Positions 62,201 to 64,000 of a stretch of DNA of 64,000 nt are shown here, piece by piece (within the stretch, counting starts at the first letter, position 1; every line of letters begins with the position of its first letter). The DNA comes from Variovorax sp. SG517. GTDB taxonomy: Bacteria > Pseudomonadota > Gammaproteobacteria > Burkholderiales > Burkholderiaceae_C. Made by a program: the position numbers and the translations under genes. Under the pieces are notes generated by a model that ran no database searches, had not been told where the DNA came from, and saw only the letters and a program-made list of their open reading frames with translations. Location of the stretch: positions 504,080 through 568,079 of the forward strand of contig NZ_JABMJG010000005.1 in NCBI RefSeq assembly GCF_013376045.1. Reading direction: 5' to 3'.

Positions 62201-62878
62201 CGCCCCGTCACCGAGTTCTGCGCGCGCGCGATCGCAGGCCGCTACCCCTTCGTGCAGAGCAGCAAGCGCGACGTGCTGCCCGAGGACTTCGGCCAGATGT
62301 TCGGCCCCGGCGGCCTGATGGACGACTTCTTCCAGAAGCGCCTGGCCGCCATCGTCGACACCAGCACCCGCCCGTGGCGCTACAAGCCCGTGGCCGAACG
62401 CGGCGCCATCACCACCCAGGCGATCGCGCAGTTCGAGCGCGCTGCACGCATCAAGGAAATCTTCTTCCGCGGTGGCGGACGGGGGCCCTCGATGCGGCTG
62501 GACTTCAAGCCGGTGGAAATGGATGCGGGCATCACCCAGTTCATCCTCGACGTCGACGGCCAGCTCGTGAAATACGCGCACGGTCCGGTCGTGCCAATGG
62601 CCGTGCAGTGGCCGGGGCCGAAGGGCAGCAATCAGGTGCGCATCCAGGTCAGCCCGCCCTCGACCACCGGCAGCTCCGGCGCGGCGGTGGACGGCCCGTG
62701 GGCGCTGTTCCGTGCGCTCGACGACGGGCAGCTGGAGGCGGGCGACGCGCCCGAGAAGTTCTTCATCACCTTCCAGATCGGCGCGCGCAAGACGCGCTTC
62801 GAGGTGACGACCAACAGCGTGCAGCATCCGATCCGCCTGCGCGAGTTGCGTGAGTTCTCATGTCCGGAGGGGTTGTGA
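59276..62878 (+). CDS. tssM: Type VI secretion membrane subunit TssM (IcmF)
   Basis: A 1200-residue inner-membrane protein. Two transmembrane helices (about 10-31 and 48-65) precede a cytoplasmic NTPase-like domain with Walker A GAPGAGKTT at residues 147-155 and VLIDTAGRY (Walker B region). A third helix is near residue 470 (VIGVTAMTLVTVGLLAAWGY). The large periplasmic region includes the IcmF-related and C-terminal DUF domains ending near RELREFSCPEGL. With TssL (and TssJ, not seen here) it forms the trans-envelope channel. Translationally coupled to tssL; overlaps tagF. Confidence 0.96.
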   Translation: MIKKIFGFLFSPLLLTLLALIVVALLIWWIGPLVKIGSLAPLEGETTRAIVIGVIVLVVVLRALYRRWKARRASQHLTDGLMKAPAAKADAPVNGEQKILDTRFSEAVATLKQMRMHAAGKKPGWRDWLSISGGSYLYDLPWYVFIGAPGAGKTTALVNSGLSFPLAEKFGPGAIRGVGGTRNCDWWFTDEAVLIDTAGRYTTQDSHQSEDKSAWEGFLGLLKKVRPRRPLNGVFLTVSVADLLSQGPEARTQLAASIRARLLELDGKLTTRLPVYVLVTKSDLLYGFTDYFDDLGKEQRAQVFGFTLPADENLQVEEKGLSTAFNREFALLHNRVNDGLIARMQRETDGNRRAAIFGFPAQFGSIGPLLSDLLEQVFTGSRFAQPPWVRGVYFTSGTQEGSPIDRVMGSLARSFGIERAMLAPQKSSGRSYFLTSLLRDVVFPEQRLAGADVKLERRRHTLRVIGVTAMTLVTVGLLAAWGYSTLQNMNYLKSVEARVEPARQNLAALPARVQNLVEVAPVLQSLRDIWKTPDNRQGDEPLSMTLGLYQGDKLDAAAMLTHQRALNDAFLPQIAKRIEDQLRTAQKDNLEFTYEALKSYLMLYQPEHFDPEALKAWITLDWSRNLDRGIPEDQRKQLEDQLDVLIAQGPPRSPLKMDENLVRSVRAVLASYPLEQRVFSRLKRQRASKDIPAFSVATATGPSGPLVFERISGKPLSDGVPGMFTYDGYHKRFQNEVTVLTGLLANEDPWVLGQDRNAADRLRDVAALGALTDRVRRLYLEEYVKQWEALLADVRLIRVNGLEKNIETARILSGVDSPLANFLRAVVKQTTLIPAADANKDVVSKATETVRNTRKGLEDLFGSDPGRQVAPGKRIESIVDDRFEALRRLVTAGGPNQPAPIDDALKLFNEVYVYLNAVDTAVKGRTSPPPGDVAGKLKSDAGRLPEPVRSMVENLSQAGAAQAQVAERGNLSQDLRPVTEFCARAIAGRYPFVQSSKRDVLPEDFGQMFGPGGLMDDFFQKRLAAIVDTSTRPWRYKPVAERGAITTQAIAQFERAARIKEIFFRGGGRGPSMRLDFKPVEMDAGITQFILDVDGQLVKYAHGPVVPMAVQWPGPKGSNQVRIQVSPPSTTGSSGAAVDGPWALFRALDDGQLEAGDAPEKFFITFQIGARKTRFEVTTNSVQHPIRLRELREFSCPEGL

Positions 62879-63522
62879 GCGAGGCCGCTTCTTCACCTTC
62901 CTCTCTCTTTGCCTCGACTGCGTTGCCGGGCTGGTTCGGCAAGCTGCCCGGCATGGGGGACTTTGCGCATCGGCGGCTGCCGGAGACGTTTCGCGCGGTT
63001 TGGGATCAGTGGCTGCAGCGGGGGATGTCGCGGCTGCGGGATCGGTCCGACTGGACCGAGCGGTATCTGGAGGCGCCTGTCTGGTGCTTTGCGCTGGGGA
63101 GGCAGGTGGCTGGGGAGCGGGCCTGGATCGGGGTGTTGATGCCTTCCGTGGATGGGGTGGGGCGGTACTTTCCGTTTGCTCTTGCGATGGAGCTGGGCGC
63201 GGATTCGCCCGGGACGCTGCGCGGTGAGGCGCTGGCCGCTGCGCTGCGGTGGTGGGCTCATGCGACGCAGGCTGCGTTGGAAGGGCTTGATGGGGATCTG
63301 GATGCGCTGCGGTTCGATGCTGTGCTGCAGCGGCTGTTTGTCGAAGGTGCTTCTGCCGATGGACGTGAGAGTTCTGTGGAGTCGCTGGATTTGCCCTTGG
63401 CGGGGGCGTCGCTTTGGTTGAGTGATCCTGCTGTTGAACAAGGGGTTCGGATGTTGAGTACCGGGTTGCCTCGGGATGAACAGTTCGATGCTTTGTTTTT
63501 TGGATTTGCGGAGGAGGGGTGA
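62860..63522 (+). CDS. tagF: Type VI secretion-associated protein TagF
   Basis: A 220-residue protein of the TagF/BMA_A0400 family (DUF2094). Characteristic segments are LPGWFGKLPGMGDFAHRRLP, RYLEAPVWCFALG and SVDGVGRYFPFALAM. In Pseudomonas TagF represses type VI activity post-translationally. No phosphatase or kinase partner (PppA, PpkA) is in the window. The ATG at 62860 overlaps tssM by 19 bases; a GTG at 62875 after GGAGGGG is an alternative. Codon use differs from its neighbours: third positions are rich in G and T rather than C. Confidence 0.92.
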   Translation: MSGGVVSEAASSPSSLFASTALPGWFGKLPGMGDFAHRRLPETFRAVWDQWLQRGMSRLRDRSDWTERYLEAPVWCFALGRQVAGERAWIGVLMPSVDGVGRYFPFALAMELGADSPGTLRGEALAAALRWWAHATQAALEGLDGDLDALRFDAVLQRLFVEGASADGRESSVESLDLPLAGASLWLSDPAVEQGVRMLSTGLPRDEQFDALFFGFAEEG

Positions 63523-63576
63523 TGAAGGCCTCTCTTTGTTTTGTGTTCGGAGGCCGGGTCTCGCCCCGGCAGGCGA

Positions 63577-63610
63577 CCTACTTTTCTTTGCTTCGCCAAA
63601 GAAAAGTAGG
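63577..63610 (+). terminator. Perfect 14-bp hairpin CCTACTTTTCTTTG
   Basis: CCTACTTTTCTTTG pairs perfectly with CAAAGAAAAGTAGG around the loop CTTCGC. A GC hairpin (GCCGGG/CCCGGC, 63553-63570) lies just upstream. Position after tagF fits a transcription terminator, and the AT-rich stem is unusual for this genome; the motif is of the kind repeated between genes in Comamonadaceae. Confidence 0.6.
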
Positions 63611-63711
63611 CAAAAGAAAGGCGACCCTACTGTCTGTGTCCCTCCGCTTCGCTACGGGCAACCTGCGGTGCTCGGCGCAGGAGGGGGTCCGCAGAACTCG
63701 CTTCGCTCAAA

Positions 63712-64000
63712 CAGCTGCGGCCCTGATCCCTCCTGCGCCTGCGCTCCTCGGCACAGCCAGAAGGGAGTGGGACGCGCCATCGCTGCGCTCGGCTACCGAA
63801 CAGCCTGGACTGGCCTTCGCTTCGCTCGGCCGTGCACTGAGGCCTCACGACTTCACCAAACCCGATACCCCATTCCAAGCACCGCAAGCGCGAAGCGCTT
63901 GCGGTGCCTTGGTGGCCGAGCGCAGCGATGGCCCGCAGGTCCCCAATCCCCTCTGGCTGCGCCGAGGAGCGCAGCGTTTCGCGGATCAGGGCCGCAGCTG
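63712..64000. repeat. Large imperfect inverted repeat, about 90-base arms
   Basis: CAGCTGCGGCCCTGATCC at 63712-63729 is the exact reverse complement of 63983-64000. Inside, CTGCGCTCCTCGGC, then GCCATCGCTGCGCTCGGC-ACC, are mirrored in the right arm with few mismatches. Near the right side of the loop sits a hairpin with GCACCGCAAGCGC and GCGCTTGCGGTGC (63879-63907). It may be a REP/MITE-like element, and it may continue beyond the window. Confidence 0.65.

Larger units (their letters stand above)
63523..64000. other. Structured non-coding region after the T6SS genes
   Basis: No credible gene is present in this last stretch. It contains a GC hairpin at 63553-63570, a perfect 14-bp hairpin at 63577-63610, and a large imperfect inverted repeat from 63712 to the window end with an inner hairpin at 63875-63912. 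The reading frames seen here are chance frames over these repeats. Confidence 0.6.

Noticed and set aside
59024..62827. A 1267-codon minus-strand frame opposite tssM
   Set aside because: Composition is that of an antisense shadow (Arg, Ala, His, Val rich) while tssM shows Walker motifs and membrane helices.
63627..63887. Short frames in the last 480 bases
   Set aside because: They lie within inverted repeats, lack ribosome-binding sites and resemble no protein family.

Overview
The window looks like chromosomal DNA of a high-GC betaproteobacterium of the Comamonadaceae, most likely Variovorax or a close relative. I infer this from the strong G/C preference at third codon positions, a Bug/TctC-type binding protein, the apaG-rpe pair, the thiL/pgpA/pncC genes next to a Gcr-type membrane 'recombinase', and short dispersed hairpin repeats. 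No database search was possible. I see no rRNA, tRNA, CRISPR array or transposase.

Layout. 1-9.8 kb: a truncated secreted-protein gene, an orphan PIN-domain nuclease, a membrane FMN glutamate-synthase-like protein overlapping a kinase-fold protein, a SEC-C protein, an MFS transporter, small enzymes, a LysR/Acg-nitroreductase divergent pair, then pncC and pgpA. 9.9-15.9 kb: a catabolic or transport block (DHA2-type MFS pump, FAD hydroxylase, Bug binding protein, LysR regulator, DUF3053 lipoprotein) that appears to separate pgpA from thiL. 16-22.7 kb: a compact minus-strand operon running Gcr-like membrane protein, antiporter, YbdK, ThiL, joined mostly by ATGA overlaps, then divergent apaG and rpe. 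22.7-31.3 kb: a stress and DNA-repair region with an M14 deacylase, the Ku-LigD end-joining pair, a transglutaminase, a membrane microprotein and an HPII-type catalase.

31.9-41.2 kb is a tight three-gene operon: a secreted TPR-CHAT (caspase-fold) protein, a TpsB outer-membrane transporter and a 1802-residue TpsA exoprotein. The junctions are only 1-2 bases, so a two-partner secretion system appears to travel with its own predicted periplasmic protease. 41.4-47.1 kb is a VgrG-lipase-Tli4 immunity island of type VI secretion, with a possible one-base frameshift at the VgrG N-terminus, a base-composition dip across the effector/immunity junction and a small Tat-like secreted protein at its end.

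47.1-56.4 kb holds an isochorismatase with a divergent GlxA regulator, then two hybrid histidine kinases. Each kinase sits beside periplasmic binding-protein genes that have no permease or ATPase: one is translationally coupled to its kinase, and a tandem PhnD-like pair diverges from the other. 56.5-63.5 kb is part of a type VI secretion core operon (tssK, tssL with OmpA domain, tssM, tagF). The last 0.5 kb is non-coding and strongly structured, with a perfect 14-bp hairpin and a large imperfect inverted repeat that reaches the window edge.

Many long antisense reading frames exist because of the high GC content. I treated them as shadows.
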